8,137 bases of DNA, from assembly GCA_028718265.1 (NCBI GenBank), contig JAQUMG010000078.1:1-8137 (forward strand), read 5' to 3'. The DNA comes from Candidatus Omnitrophota bacterium (GTDB lineage Bacteria; Omnitrophota; Koll11; JAHIPI01). Made by a program: the position numbers and the translations under genes. Below the pieces are notes generated by a model. The model was given only the letters and a program-made list of their open reading frames with translations, did no database searches and had not been told where the DNA came from. Position 1 is the stretch's first letter. Each line of letters opens with the position of its first letter. Shown piece by piece: positions 1-5,382 of this stretch.

Positions 1-40
1 TTAAGGTTTTACACCGCGTAGGGTGGGCCTTTTTAAACCT
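1..40. repeat. Imperfect inverted repeat after the histidine phosphatase gene
   Basis: AGGTTT at 4-9 pairs with AAACCT at 35-40, and inside it CACC (12-15) pairs with GGTG (22-25). The right arm overlaps the stop codon of the phosphatase gene at 39-41. It could be a weak transcription terminator or part of a dispersed repeat. There is no clear T-run after the stem in the direction of transcription and the window ends here, so its role is uncertain. Confidence 0.3.
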
Positions 41-794
41 AGTCGCTTTTCCGGAAATACCTTTCTGCGGGGTGAATATTGAACCTGATCAGTTTAAACT
101 TACCGTCCGGCTGTTCTTGCAGGTGCCAGAGCCGCGCATTCCCCGGAGAATCGCTGCCGTCCGGATCCTTGCCCATCAGCATTTCGATGAGCCGGCCTCC
201 AGACAGATTATGGCCGACGATAAGGACAGATTGTCCTGACCCTCCGAAACGTTCGCTGATAAGGTCGCGCGCCTTCCGGATGCGCTGCAGCCCGTCCGCG
301 TAATTGCCGCCCTTATAAAAATAGTTCGACCCGGCATCCCTGAATTTAAAATATTTCTTCTCCGCCTCATCCAGAATAATCTCCCTGTCTTTGGCAAATG
401 CCATAGGCGTGGGCTGAACGTTTCTGTTCGCCTGATAACAGCACTCATCCAGCTCAGGCCATATTTCGGCAGTAATGTTCGCTTCTTTCAGATAAGGAAG
501 AATTGTGCTGCGGGTGCGTTTCTGCGGGCTTACGCATACCGCGTCAAATTTCTGACCGCTTAATGTCCTGGTCAGTTCCGCTATCTGCGACTCGCCTTCT
601 TTCGAAAAAATATTCTGGGCATTTTCGCTGTACCGCCCTGTCGCATTTGCCACTGTTTCGGCATGCCGTACAAAATACAGGTCAAGCGCCTGCGCATTTT
701 CGCCGGAAGCGCCGATAAGAACCGCGGAACCCAGCAACGCAAACGCAATTACACCGATGTTTATTGTTTTGATTAACTTTTCGCCGTTTCTCAT
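39..794 (-). CDS. Exported histidine phosphatase (phosphoglycerate mutase-like family)
   Basis: A 251-residue member of the histidine phosphatase superfamily (branch 1 type). The catalytic signature is VRHAET, with R43 and the phospho-accepting H44. SPQKRTR (89-95) supplies a phosphate-binding arginine, the acidic stretch around E114-E117 probably holds the proton donor, and GHN (H195) is the second catalytic histidine. All core residues are present, so the enzyme should be active. The N-terminus has a lysine, then a hydrophobic segment at about 11-29 and a possible signal-peptidase site AQA before L37, so the protein is probably exported or membrane-anchored. The substrate cannot be read from sequence; small phosphate esters or phosphosugars are possible. 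The ATG follows a purine-rich GAGAG. It is the last gene of a four-gene set, 21 bases after the membrane protein gene. Confidence 0.88.
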   Translation of the reverse strand: MRNGEKLIKTINIGVIAFALLGSAVLIGASGENAQALDLYFVRHAETVANATGRYSENAQNIFSKEGESQIAELTRTLSGQKFDAVCVSPQKRTRSTILPYLKEANITAEIWPELDECCYQANRNVQPTPMAFAKDREIILDEAEKKYFKFRDAGSNYFYKGGNYADGLQRIRKARDLISERFGGSGQSVLIVGHNLSGGRLIEMLMGKDPDGSDSPGNARLWHLQEQPDGKFKLIRFNIHPAERYFRKSD

Positions 795-803
795 CGTCTC
801 TCT

Positions 804-824
804 TTGGTAACGTTACTACCTATT
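804..824. repeat. Degenerate copy of the TTGGTAAACGGTACTACTTACT repeat, containing a stop codon
   Basis: TTGGTAACGTTACTACCTATT matches the copies at 2825-2846 and 3561-3582 at 18 of 21 positions after one single-base gap. It contains the ten-base palindrome GTAACGTTAC. The TAG stop of the membrane protein gene (816-818) lies inside it, at the same internal position as the stop codon in the 3561 copy. Confidence 0.55.
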
Positions 825-1559
825 TGTTATTAACGACAGGTACAACAACATAAAACCTGCCGAAACCGTAATGCCGAAATATCCGCCAAAGACAGCGGCC
901 AGAACCGCCCGCAGGATTTGACTATTAACGGGGATGACTTTCACAACTACCATCCAGATCAGGCTTATCAGAATTGTTATTAAAAAAAGTAATGTAATTT
1001 TGTTTATTCCTTTTCTGGTTATAGTTACACTTTGCGCCAGCGCTTTCATTACGGGTAATTCCTCGCATACTACGGCGTACGGAGACATGGCCGCTAAAAG
1101 AATTACCCAATACAAACCTATGCCCGCTAACAGTAGCGCAACTGCCCCTGCAATGATCATAATCTTAGGAAGCATCATTGCCGACGTAATCAAAAGCGCT
1201 GTCAGAATAACTGCGGCGAAGGCCGCTACAATTACCACGTCCAATCCTAGCAAGCGCAGATAATACTTCAGCCCGTATTTTGCGAATACGGTTAAGCCTG
1301 TCTTGCCTTCTTTAATATAATCTCTGATACCTGCTAAAATACCCCCCTTAAGGAATATATCGACCAAAACTACAAGTGCTGCGAATATCAATAACTGTAG
1401 TGCTGCTCCCACCGCAGATAATCGTCCGGCCACAGGTATCTGCGTAATCCGTACGCTGATCAAATTACTTATCAGCGAGAATGCAAAAATGACCAGCACT
1501 AAACCGGGATTCCTGACTGCTACGTTAAAACCCTTTTTTAAGGCTTCTATTACACCCAC
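816..1559 (-). CDS. Polytopic membrane protein of unknown function
   Basis: A 247-residue, strongly hydrophobic protein with about six predicted membrane segments (roughly residues 19-36, 52-75, 106-126, 132-157, 188-209 and 217-243). Between segments 4 and 5 is a loop with SPYAVVCEELPVMKAL followed by a conserved-looking S...RKG. Families of uncharacterised membrane proteins distantly like the glycerophosphodiester phosphodiesterase membrane domain have similar loops, but I cannot assign it to one. The start chosen is GTG at 1559, four bases after GGAGG. The reading frame stays open to 1670, but that extension overlaps the cupin gene and its residues look nothing like a membrane protein leader. 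It lies 19 bases after the cupin gene and 21 before the phosphatase gene, so it is probably co-transcribed with both. Confidence 0.8.
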   Translation of the reverse strand: MGVIEALKKGFNVAVRNPGLVLVIFAFSLISNLISVRITQIPVAGRLSAVGAALQLLIFAALVVLVDIFLKGGILAGIRDYIKEGKTGLTVFAKYGLKYYLRLLGLDVVIVAAFAAVILTALLITSAMMLPKIMIIAGAVALLLAGIGLYWVILLAAMSPYAVVCEELPVMKALAQSVTITRKGINKITLLFLITILISLIWMVVVKVIPVNSQILRAVLAAVFGGYFGITVSAGFMLLYLSLITNR

Positions 1560-1563
1560 ACAA

Positions 1564-1568
1564 CCTCC
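1564..1568 (-). promoter_or_regulatory. Ribosome binding site deciding the GTG start of the membrane protein
   Basis: GGAGG on the minus strand, inside GGGAGGT and four bases before GTG at 1559. It is a strong Shine-Dalgarno match and argues against the longer reading that starts inside the cupin gene. Confidence 0.65.
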
Positions 1569-1578
1569 CTTGTTATCC

Positions 1579-1848
1579 TTAGCTGAAATTATAGTGTTTT
1601 TTGACGGGCTTTTTAATATTCCATGTACATGAAAGCCCTTTCGGGAAACTAACAAAGTCGCCCTTGCCAAAAGTTACACTTTTACCGTCTTTTGTCTCTA
1701 CCGTAACATCCCCCTCAAGAAAGTAGCATTCTTCTATGCTGTCATATGTCCAGGGAAACCTGGAAGCTTCTTTCGTCCATACGGGCCATTTAAATACGCC
1801 CATCTTTTTCAGCTGCTCATCGCTTAATTTCTGAACTTTGATTTCCAT
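1579..1848 (-). CDS. Small single-domain cupin protein (Cupin_3 / EutQ-like)
   Basis: An 89-residue cupin. After a short N-terminal segment comes WPVWTKEASRFPWTY, then the first cupin motif EECYFLEGDVTV (39-50), and the second motif region GKGDFVSFPKGLSCTW (61-76). This pattern is typical of Cupin_3 (DUF861) proteins, a family that includes ureidoglycine aminohydrolase-like and EutQ-like proteins, many of unknown function. E40 and C41 sit where metal ligands are often found, but a complete histidine set is not obvious, so metal binding is uncertain. AAGAG lies five bases before the ATG. It starts 16 bases after the nitroreductase gene, which suggests one transcript and perhaps translational coupling. 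Confidence 0.85.
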   Translation of the reverse strand: MEIKVQKLSDEQLKKMGVFKWPVWTKEASRFPWTYDSIEECYFLEGDVTVETKDGKSVTFGKGDFVSFPKGLSCTWNIKKPVKKHYNFS

Positions 1849-1864
1849 CTGATCTCTTCTTATC

Positions 1865-2428
1865 CTAAATCCATTTTATTGACGGCGGATTTTTCGGCGG
1901 CGGTTCGGGAAAATCGCCCTTTGGATACCCGAGAATTATCGGGCCGTAGACTTTTTCCTCTTGTTTTAAATCAAGCTCTTTACGGACCTGCAGATCATCC
2001 AGTACCAACTGCCCGAAATATACCCAGCAGCTGCCTATTCCGAATGACCGCGCCGCGAGCATAATATTCTGGCACACCATCGGCGAATCATAATCAGTAG
2101 TCATGCCCGATCCGATGACAAATAAGACAACCGGCGCGGAATAATAAACAGGGTCACCCTGCACAGCATCTATATCTTTCCGCATTTCTTTTAACTGTTC
2201 AGGCGCTTTTTCCATCCATTTTTTATACCTGATAAGCGCCAAGCCGGCCAGCTTTTTCCTGAACTCGCGGTCCTGGATAACGACAAATCTCCAGTCCTGA
2301 GCGTTACATCCGCTTGGGGCACAATTTCCCGCCTCTATTATCGCCGATAAAATGTCTTTCGGAACCGGTTTTGATTCATAACTTCTCACAGACCTTCTCT
2401 TCTCTATATTCTCAATAACTTGATTCAT
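1865..2428 (-). CDS. Nitroreductase-family FMN-dependent oxidoreductase
   Basis: A 187-residue nitroreductase-fold flavoprotein, expected to work as a cytoplasmic homodimer using FMN and NAD(P)H. RRSVRSY (11-17) is the N-terminal phosphate/FMN-binding signature. APSGCNAQDWRF (37-48) is the second FMN motif, with its usual S, N, Q and W. Other signs are a central acidic DSPMVCQNIMLAA stretch and the C-terminal YGPIILGYPKG (161-171). Length is normal for the family. Substrates vary widely (quinones, nitro compounds, flavins, halogenated compounds) and cannot be told here. The ATG at 2428 is preferred because GGAG (2437-2440) lies eight bases upstream; a GTG at 2437 would add three residues but would overlap that site. 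It is the first gene of the four-gene set running to 39. Confidence 0.9.
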   Translation of the reverse strand: MNQVIENIEKRRSVRSYESKPVPKDILSAIIEAGNCAPSGCNAQDWRFVVIQDREFRKKLAGLALIRYKKWMEKAPEQLKEMRKDIDAVQGDPVYYSAPVVLFVIGSGMTTDYDSPMVCQNIMLAARSFGIGSCWVYFGQLVLDDLQVRKELDLKQEEKVYGPIILGYPKGDFPEPPPKNPPSIKWI

Positions 2429-2436
2429 CGCTCCCA

Positions 2437-2440
2437 CTCC
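2437..2440 (-). promoter_or_regulatory. Ribosome binding site of the nitroreductase gene
   Basis: GGAG on the minus strand, eight bases before ATG at 2428. It supports the ATG over the upstream in-frame GTG at 2437. Confidence 0.55.
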
Positions 2441-2463
2441 ATCTCTTTCGCCTTGCCCGCGCG

Positions 2464-2473
2464 ACCGTTTACC
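2464..2473. repeat. Possible inverted fragment of the GGTAAACGGT repeat
   Basis: ACCGTTTACC on the plus strand is the exact reverse complement of the core GGTAAACGGT found at 2827-2836 and 3563-3572. It lies in the gap between the nitroreductase and zinc-ribbon genes. A ten-base match could be chance. Confidence 0.25.
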
Positions 2474-2487
2474 TCGGAAAGCGTTTC

Positions 2488-2781
2488 TTATTTAGGCATT
2501 TCTAATTTAGTACTGTTCCATCCTACCGTAAAATAAAATAATGCAGCAATAAATATTCCTAATAAAATTGGTAAGATATCATTAGCCGGTTTAAAAAGAA
2601 CAAAGATCAAAAGGCCGGACAAAGCTCCTACCAGAGTTGGAAGAAATCCCCAGAGATAGAAATCTTTCCGCTTAATAAAAGATCTCGTCCCACAAAAACT
2701 ACATTTAACCCCTGTCCATCTGGTATGGGTTATTGATTTATACCACGGAATCGGTTTGTTACATTTAGGACATTTTGCCAT
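2488..2781 (-). CDS. Small zinc-ribbon protein with two membrane segments (CxxC-x19-CxxC)
   Basis: A 97-residue protein. The N-terminus carries CPKC (4-7) and CSFC, separated by 19 residues, which should bind one zinc ion as a zinc ribbon. Two hydrophobic membrane segments follow (LWGFLPTLVGALSGLLIFVL, then ILPILLGIFIAALFYF) with a short polar tail. The layout resembles the small cxxc_20_cxxc type of membrane-associated zinc-ribbon protein (TIGR04104), whose function is unknown. The ATG at 2781 has GTGAG seven bases upstream and places the first cysteine at residue 4. An in-frame GTG at 2811 would add ten residues but lacks an equally good site. The gene is A/T-rich like its right-hand neighbours and lies between the lipoprotein and nitroreductase genes. 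Confidence 0.75.
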   Translation of the reverse strand: MAKCPKCNKPIPWYKSITHTRWTGVKCSFCGTRSFIKRKDFYLWGFLPTLVGALSGLLIFVLFKPANDILPILLGIFIAALFYFTVGWNSTKLEMPK

Positions 2782-2824
2782 ATTAATTCTCACGTTTTGA
2801 CGAGGGTACACTTACCCGATTAAC

Positions 2825-2846
2825 TTGGTAAACGGTACTACTTACT
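2825..2846. repeat. Short dispersed repeat, copy after the lipoprotein gene
   Basis: TTGGTAAACGGTACTACTTACT is identical over 22 bases to 3561-3582. It begins one base after the lipoprotein stop codon (2848-2850) in the direction of transcription, so it forms the immediate 3' flank of that gene. A more diverged copy is at 804-824. Confidence 0.75.
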
Positions 2847-2847
2847 C

Positions 2848-3438
2848 TTATTTAACAAAACTAAATAGTTTGATTTCGCTCGTATCTACATTTCTTAATC
2901 TTATTGTCAATTCCTCTCCATCTTTCATTTTATCAAAGAATACTACCCCATTAAGTAACCCATTAGGCTGAACCCTATCATCTTTAATTTCTTTATACAT
3001 ATAATCATCTTGCATTCTCTGATTTGCCTGTGCCGAACCAACGCCGTCAACTACTGCAGGAATTAAAAAAGGCCATACAAATAAACCTAATACTCCATAT
3101 GTTGTAGCCCTGCCTACCGTACTAAAACCACATTGCTTCGCTACTTCTTCTGCAGGAATACTTTGTTTACTTAGCATGCTTTTCTTAACTTCATATGAAG
3201 CTTTTGTCCTGTTGTCTATTATAATATATGCAGGCTGGCAGACTTCATGAACCTTATCTACACCGAATACTTTTTTACTCTCTCTTGCATCGAAAAACTT
3301 AACGGCGACTTTAAGCCCATCCTGATCTTGGAAATTGTTAAAGCTTGTAACATCACTCGATGGTAACCTTGCTGCACTATAAGTAGCACATCCGCTAAGT
3401 ACAAAACATAATAACACTAACCAAGCAAGACCTTTCAT
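2848..3438 (-). CDS. Uncharacterised outer-surface or periplasmic lipoprotein
   Basis: A 196-residue protein with a type II signal peptide: a lysine, a hydrophobic core at 4-14 and the lipobox LSGC with the lipidated C17. It is probably anchored by lipid at the outer or inner membrane. After a short linker comes a probable beta-rich domain (GLKVAVKFFDARES at 41-54, then QPAYIIIDNRTKASYEV at 68-84). A hydrophobic, glycine- and proline-containing centre at about 112-130 follows, ending in IPAVVDGVGSAQAN, and then a further strand region near GLLNGVVFF (160-168). I know this arrangement only as an unnamed lipoprotein type and give no function. GAGGGGG lies five bases before the ATG. The flanks hold repeats on both sides, and the base composition is A/T-rich. 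Confidence 0.82.
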   Translation of the reverse strand: MKGLAWLVLLCFVLSGCATYSAARLPSSDVTSFNNFQDQDGLKVAVKFFDARESKKVFGVDKVHEVCQPAYIIIDNRTKASYEVKKSMLSKQSIPAEEVAKQCGFSTVGRATTYGVLGLFVWPFLIPAVVDGVGSAQANQRMQDDYMYKEIKDDRVQPNGLLNGVVFFDKMKDGEELTIRLRNVDTSEIKLFSFVK

Positions 3439-3443
3439 AGATA

Positions 3444-3450
3444 CCCCCTC
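3444..3450 (-). promoter_or_regulatory. Ribosome binding site of the lipoprotein gene
   Basis: GAGGGGG on the minus strand, five bases before ATG at 3438. It is a strong purine-rich site, in line with separate, efficient translation of this gene. Confidence 0.5.
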
Positions 3451-3478
3451 TTCACAGTTTTTCTGCCCAACCTATGCT

Positions 3479-3532
3479 GATGTCCTATTTGGGAACATCC
3501 CACATCGCTAGGGCGTCCCCTTGTAGGACGTC
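3479..3532. repeat. Branched inverted-repeat structure between the lipoprotein and two-TM genes
   Basis: GATGTCCTA (3479-3487) pairs with TAGGACGTC (3524-3532) with one mismatch. Within this outer stem lie two small hairpins: GGGA-ACA-TCCC (3491-3501) and AGGG-CGTC-CCCT (3510-3521). Together they can fold into a three-way junction on either strand. GGGACGTCC-like hairpins of this kind are common in REP elements mobilised by IS200/IS605-related (RAYT) transposases. No such transposase is present here, so the link is inference. It could also slow or end transcription, but there is no T-run directly after the outer stem. Confidence 0.6.
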
Positions 3533-3560
3533 ACCTTTTACTATATTCTTATTCGATCAT

Positions 3561-3582
3561 TTGGTAAACGGTACTACTTACT
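3561..3582. repeat. Short dispersed repeat containing the stop codon of the two-TM protein gene
   Basis: The same 22 bases as 2825-2846. The TAG stop of the upstream gene (3574-3576) lies inside the repeat, so the last codons of that gene are repeat-derived or the repeat arose around the stop. Confidence 0.75.
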
Positions 3583-5013
3583 TAGTTTGCTCAATTCGCT
3601 TCTTGCGTAATCGATAAATTTAATGTCACAGACATTAGCCCTTGCAGCTTCTTTAATAAATATTCCAAATTCGTTTTTTGCTTCTTTTGGATCAAGCCAC
3701 TCATTATTTATAACAGCAAGAGCCAAATGAAGCTGTATTTTAGAAGGACATTTTTTGAGGACGCTCTTAATAAAATGAATTACCTCTTCAGCTGTTCTTA
3801 TCTGTACTGTTCTTTTGCTAGCTTTTCTATACCATCGCAGGCCTCTCTCGATATCTCCATCAAACATATAGATAAATGCTCCGGATAAATGCGGCACACC
3901 ACTGGATCGTAGCGAAAATTGAATGGCCTTCATTATGGGGTCTCTTGATTCTGGTATTCGATTCAATAAAAAAGTATATATAGCCTTTAGTAAATAATAA
4001 TCCCCATTCCTACTATGATACTTTATAGCATTGGATACGAGATCAAGGGCTTGATTTAATGTGTCTACATTGCTATCTTCATCTAAATGCGTAAAGACTT
4101 CGTCATCATAAATTTTTTTTGCCTTTCCGTAATATGCAAATGATAGCGCAAACTCGGTTGATGCGATAAATGCCCTTAATAATGGCGTTGCACTCTGTCT
4201 CTTGGGTTCTAAATGTTCAACTAATAAAACGGTTAAAACTTTTATTGACGTATCAAATTTTCCAGATACAAGCAAAACTTTTCCTATAATGTTCAAGGAT
4301 GCTTCAGTAATATTTTTTGATAGCATCTCTATTTCAAAAAAATCGTTTTCTTGATCAAAATACCATTTTTTTCCTATTACACCTATTCCTATTTCCGCGC
4401 TAAATAATGGAACAAGATGATGGGAGATTTGTGGCATTTTATAAGTAAAATAAATTTGTGGGAACCCTACTGTTTTTGTATTCTTTATTTTGCCTTCTTC
4501 AAACAAGCCCCATATAATCAGATGACAATTTGATGCTTCTCTTAATTTATGTGCGGCAGGTAGATCCTTTATTAGATGATTTGTGGGTAAATTTCTTATT
4601 TTGAACTTTAATCCTAATTTGTTCAATTCCACTTGCAAGCTATTTTTTAACCTTTCGCTTTCTTTTCCTAGTTTTTCATTTGCAGAAGGACAAAATAGAA
4701 TTCCAATGTCCCTATTAGAAAACTTAGGTATTCTCCTATTCCAAATCCAGATAAAAACTATCAAAGCAAATAATAAGGAATATACAGCAATTTGGCCGTA
4801 AGCAATTGCATTGCCATTGTTTGGAAAAAAAACTTCCTGGCTATTAAAAAATGGCATTGTTATCTTTATATGTATAAATGTTAGAGCAATTATCGACAAT
4901 ATCAACCCATAGATTGAGTGCCATGATCTCTGTAAAATTTTTATAAATTGTTCATAGTCATTAATGATTTTATCCACTGCAAAATTGCTCCTCGTTGTAT
5001 CCTTATATGGCAT
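3574..5013 (-). CDS. Unrecognised membrane protein: two TM helices, alpha/beta domain, helical-repeat C-terminus
   Basis: A 479-residue protein I do not recognise. Two membrane helices lie at about 33-53 and 71-91, followed by basic WNRR, so the rest is probably cytoplasmic. Residues 102-175 look like an alpha/beta domain: a strand DIGILFCPS, a helix rich in K and E, then strands FKIRNLP and CHLIIWG; the SNCHLIIWG piece recalls nucleotide- or ligand-binding folds only loosely. From about 275 to the end it is helical, with TPR-like features (ALDLVSNAIKYHSRNGDYYLLKAIY; GDIERGLRWYRKA). The gene is A/T-rich and flanked by repeats. The start is uncertain: ATG at 5013 has only a weak GAG upstream. 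A TTG at 5088 would add 25 residues, but that codon lies inside repeat copy A, with a stop codon two codons further up. The N-terminus may have been altered by the repeat. Confidence 0.75.
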   Translation of the reverse strand: MPYKDTTRSNFAVDKIINDYEQFIKILQRSWHSIYGLILSIIALTFIHIKITMPFFNSQEVFFPNNGNAIAYGQIAVYSLLFALIVFIWIWNRRIPKFSNRDIGILFCPSANEKLGKESERLKNSLQVELNKLGLKFKIRNLPTNHLIKDLPAAHKLREASNCHLIIWGLFEEGKIKNTKTVGFPQIYFTYKMPQISHHLVPLFSAEIGIGVIGKKWYFDQENDFFEIEMLSKNITEASLNIIGKVLLVSGKFDTSIKVLTVLLVEHLEPKRQSATPLLRAFIASTEFALSFAYYGKAKKIYDDEVFTHLDEDSNVDTLNQALDLVSNAIKYHSRNGDYYLLKAIYTFLLNRIPESRDPIMKAIQFSLRSSGVPHLSGAFIYMFDGDIERGLRWYRKASKRTVQIRTAEEVIHFIKSVLKKCPSKIQLHLALAVINNEWLDPKEAKNEFGIFIKEAARANVCDIKFIDYARSELSKLSK

Positions 5014-5057
5014 TACCAACTCGATCGGGAAGATGTTTTGTCTTACGTTTTCAGACT

Positions 5058-5102
5058 GAACTTGATATTCGTCCGAGCGGCCTTGCAAAATTCAGCCTTG
5101 AG
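5058..5102. repeat. Detached arm of the palindromic element, copy A
   Basis: Bases 5062-5102 match 5202-5242 at 40 of 41 positions, exactly 140 bases apart. This covers the arm (TTGATA-TCGTCCGAGCGGCC and on through GCAAAATTC) and the next bases AGCCTTGAG. No matching inverted arm is nearby, so it is a fragment of the element. It supplies the possible TTG start at 5088 of the two-TM protein gene. Confidence 0.8.
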
Positions 5103-5115
5103 ACGTTGCGGTATT

Positions 5116-5150
5116 GAACATGATATTTCTCGCAGCGGCCTTCAAAATTT
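5116..5150. repeat. Degenerate arm of the palindromic element, middle copy
   Basis: GAACATGATATTTCTCGCAG, then CGGCC, TTCAAAATTT. It matches the arm at 5197-5233 with several substitutions and small gaps, in the same orientation as copy A. Offsets to its neighbours (58 and 82 bases) are unequal, so it is not a regular array. Confidence 0.6.
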
Positions 5151-5151
5151 T

Positions 5152-5181
5152 TCCGCCAGAGGCGGATCAGCCTTCGGCTGA
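5152..5181. repeat. Two abutting 15-base hairpins
   Basis: TCCGCC-AGA-GGCGGA (5152-5166) is followed with no gap by TCAGCC-TTC-GGCTGA (5167-5181). Each has a perfect six-base stem and a three-base loop. TCCGCC/GGCGGA hairpins of this type occur as dispersed repeats in several uncultured bacterial lineages. On the minus strand the second reads first. Confidence 0.75.
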
Positions 5182-5196
5182 AGCTTGAGCTGCGTA

Positions 5197-5382
5197 GAAC
5201 ATTGATACTCGTCCGAGCGGCCTTGCAAAATTCAGCCTTGAGCAAGGGAAAAAGCGGTTTCTAAAAGGGCGCTTGCTGTTTGAGGCGGCACGGTAGTGCC
5301 AGCCGAGTTCAAGCGCCCCCGCTTTTTACCGCAGCGAAAGGCGTAAAGAATTTTGCTAGACGCGAGGAGAGTATCAATGTTC
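5197..5382. repeat. 186-base imperfect palindromic element (MITE- or REP-like) spanning the recO stop codon
   Basis: The outer arms GAACATTGATACTC (5197-5210) and GAGTATCAATGTTC (5369-5382) are perfect 14-base inverted repeats. Going inward, further pairs are GCAAAATTC (5225-5233) with GAATTTTGC (5348-5356), AAAAAGCGG (5249-5257) with CCGCTTTTT (5319-5327), GGGCGCTTG (5267-5275) with CAAGCGCCC (5310-5318), and GGCAC-GGTA-GTGCC (5287-5300) at the tip. The whole unit can fold into one long hairpin with internal loops. It has no open frame of its own that looks real. The recO TGA (5374-5376) lies in the right arm. A non-autonomous mobile element is the simplest reading. A structured RNA is the alternative. 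Confidence 0.75.
5249..5327. terminator. Probable bidirectional terminator in the core of the palindrome, downstream of recO
   Basis: On the minus strand the GGGCGCTTG/CAAGCGCCC stem is followed at once by TTTT, and the outer CCGC/GCGG stem ends in TTTTT. On the plus strand the stem also ends in CCGCTTTTT. Both directions therefore have a GC-rich stem and a T-run, as in intrinsic terminators. It would end the recO operon before the accessory block. Confidence 0.5.

Noticed and set aside
934..1263. A 109-codon plus-strand open frame
   Set aside because: It is antisense to the membrane protein gene, low in complexity and without a ribosome site or family features.
1560..1670. Longer N-terminus for the polytopic membrane protein
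   Set aside because: It overlaps the cupin gene in another frame and a GGAGG site lies just before the GTG at 1559.
3561..3582. Integron attC sites, because repeats follow gene stop codons
   Set aside because: The repeats lack the RYYYAAC/GTTRRRY core sites, are too short for attC, all genes share long-range order with normal gaps, and no integrase is seen.
3574..5013. An anti-phage defence protein
   Set aside because: A membrane anchor with a helical-repeat tail in an accessory block fits, but there is no nuclease, NTPase, TIR or other effector motif and no known defence gene beside it.
5058..5242. Three similar repeats in one region, as in a CRISPR array
   Set aside because: Unit offsets are 58 and 82 bases, the middle copy is decayed, an inverted copy exists and no cas gene is near. 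They are arms of a palindromic element.
5051..5245. A 64-codon minus-strand open frame across the repeats
   Set aside because: It runs through repeat copies and hairpins, its residues repeat only because the DNA does, and it overlaps the start of a better gene.
5249..5327. A known riboswitch or tRNA-like RNA
   Set aside because: The fold is a simple nested hairpin with T-runs on both sides; no conserved aptamer or cloverleaf could be drawn.
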